A stretch of DNA of 64,000 bases, from the NCBI GenBank assembly GCA_902477915.1, contig CABSJA010000003.1, forward strand, positions 1 to 64,000, in the 5' to 3' direction. The stretch's first letter is position 1. Each line of letters starts with the position of its first letter. Both the position numbers and the translations under genes were made by a program. This DNA is from an uncultured Veillonella sp. (lineage in GTDB: Bacteria > Bacillota > Negativicutes > Veillonellales > Veillonellaceae). The notes beneath the pieces were generated by a model, which was not told the origin of the DNA, ran no database searches, and saw only the letters and a list, made by a program, of their open reading frames with translations. Shown piece after piece: positions 63,155-64,000 of this stretch.

Positions 63155-64000
63155 CTATTTAAGGTCTAGTTCTTTCAAATATGCTTTGAAGTTCTCACCT
63201 AACTCTTCATTACGAAGGGCATACTCAACAGTAGCTTTCAAGTAACCTAATTTATCGCCTGTATCGTAACGAATACCTTCATAAGCTAATGCATACGTAT
63301 CGGTTTTAGATGCTGCTAGAGCATCAGTTAATTGAACTTCATTACCTACGCCTGGTTTTGTATTTTCTAAAATATTGAAAATATCTGGCGTTAAAATGTA
63401 ACGACCTAATACTGCTAGTCTAGATGGTGCATCTTCTTTTTTTGGTTTTTCTACCAAATTATGAACGCGATATAAATTATCCGCTAATGCTTCACCAGAT
63501 ACAATGCCATAAGAGCTAACTTTATCTTCAGGTACAAATTGAGCCCCTAAGATAATACCAGGATGTTCATCGTAACACTCAATTAACTGTTTAAGGCATG
63601 GATTTTCAGGATTATATACAATATCATCACCAAGCAATACAGCAAATGGTTCATCACCAATAAAGGCTTTTGCACATAGTACAGCATCGCCAAGACCACG
63701 AGGAGCTTTTTGACGAATAAAGTGAACTTTAATATCTGCTAAGTCTTTAATCATAGCCAATTGTTTATTTTTACCTTGGCTTTGTAAAAGCAATTCTAGT
63801 TCCACACTGCTATCAAAATGATCTTCAATAGCGCGTTTATTACGGCCTGTAATGATTAGGATCTCTTCAATACCAGAATCTAATGCTTCTTTTACAATAT
63901 ATTGGATAGCAGGTGTATCCACGATAGGAAGCATTTCCTTTGGTTGTGCTTTAGTAGCTGGTAAGAAGCGTGTACCAAAGCCAGCTGCTGGAATAACGGC
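63155..64000 (-). CDS. galU: GalU, UTP-glucose-1-phosphate uridylyltransferase (5' end outside window)
   Basis: Makes UDP-glucose from glucose-1-phosphate and UTP, the precursor for galE, ugd and the capsule. The reading frame stays open to the window edge and begins AVIPAAGFGTRFLPATKAQPKEM, so only about seven N-terminal residues are missing; the internal Met at 63934 is not the start. Other motifs: LLGDDIVYN, GAQFVPEDKVSSYGIV and YDTGDKLGYLKA. Confidence 0.96.
   Translation of the reverse strand, partial: AVIPAAGFGTRFLPATKAQPKEMLPIVDTPAIQYIVKEALDSGIEEILIITGRNKRAIEDHFDSSVELELLLQSQGKNKQLAMIKDLADIKVHFIRQKAPRGLGDAVLCAKAFIGDEPFAVLLGDDIVYNPENPCLKQLIECYDEHPGIILGAQFVPEDKVSSYGIVSGEALADNLYRVHNLVEKPKKEDAPSRLAVLGRYILTPDIFNILENTKPGVGNEVQLTDALAASKTDTYALAYEGIRYDTGDKLGYLKATVEYALRNEELGENFKAYLKELDLK

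Noticed and set aside
1..64000. CRISPR arrays, insertion sequences, prophage, tRNA or rRNA genes
   Set aside because: No regularly spaced repeats, transposase or integrase motifs, or tRNA-like cloverleaf with conserved T-loop were noticed; the gene order is that of a stable chromosome.

Overview
The window reads as chromosomal DNA of a low-GC diderm Firmicute (Negativicutes), most like Veillonella. This is inferred from the mix of Firmicutes gene order (FapR-headed fab operon joined to rnc-smc-ftsY, L32 with its DUF177 partner, CpsC/CpsD-type capsule proteins) with outer-membrane machinery (a Wza-type export protein and a secretin). I see no rRNA, tRNA, CRISPR array, transposase, phage gene or replication origin. 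Nearly all genes lie on the minus strand; only two are on plus.

Region 1 (1-17.2 kb), read right to left: fapR-plsX-fabH-fabK-fabD-fabG-acpP-(FabK-like flavoprotein)-fabF-rnc, a terminator, then an Elp3-like radical SAM gene-smc-ftsY-small gene-uvrB, and the first codons of uvrA. It carries type II fatty-acid synthesis under FapR, RNA processing, chromosome segregation, membrane targeting and excision repair. Region 2 (17.4-20.6 kb): rpmF with its DUF177 partner, a very short rubredoxin missed by length-limited ORF calling, and a plus-strand pair (second FabK-like flavoprotein, gamma-class carbonic anhydrase-like protein). Region 3 (20.6-25.8 kb): ClC channel, the anaerobic ribonucleotide reductase genes nrdG and nrdD with NrdR-like boxes, and a CpsB-like PHP protein whose metal ligands are almost all lost.

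Region 4 (25.9-44.3 kb) is one continuous capsule/exopolysaccharide operon: Wza-like exporter, PglF/CapD-like dehydratase, Wzz/CpsC-like chain-length protein, a CpsD-like ATPase without the Walker A lysine, aminotransferase, initiating sugar-phosphate transferase, LicD, TarI/IspD-like cytidylyltransferase, SDR, glycosyltransferase, Wzy polymerase, ATP-grasp protein, CapA, Wzx flippase, UDP-glucuronate 4-epimerase, Ugd and VanZ. A strong terminator closes it. Together they suggest a Wzx/Wzy-exported polymer containing uronic acid, an amino sugar and probably a CDP-activated phospho-substituent.

Region 5 (44.3-51.0 kb): a complete branched-chain amino-acid ABC transporter (livKHMGF) and an ABC-F ATPase. 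Region 6 (51.0-53.2 kb): a secretin and a GspC/PilP-like linker without the usual pilMNO neighbours. Region 7 (53.3-59.4 kb): galE, pgi, a DUF1294 protein, a second GalE-like epimerase, viroplasmin-type RNase H, a YbaK-like deacylase and a 37-kDa nucleoid-associated protein. Region 8 (59.4-63.1 kb): a four-gene operon (MaoC-like hotdog protein, BioY, thiolase-like protein, acyl-CoA ligase-like protein) behind a strong promoter overlapped by a BirA-type operator. It resembles the biotin-linked yhfU-yhfT-yhfS set of Bacillus and is the best candidate here for a poorly described pathway. The window ends inside galU.

The items most worth a second look are the putative biotin-regulated acyl-chain operon with its altered thiolase, the paired degeneration of the capsule tyrosine kinase and phosphatase, and the secretin/GspC-like pair with a sequestered ribosome binding site.
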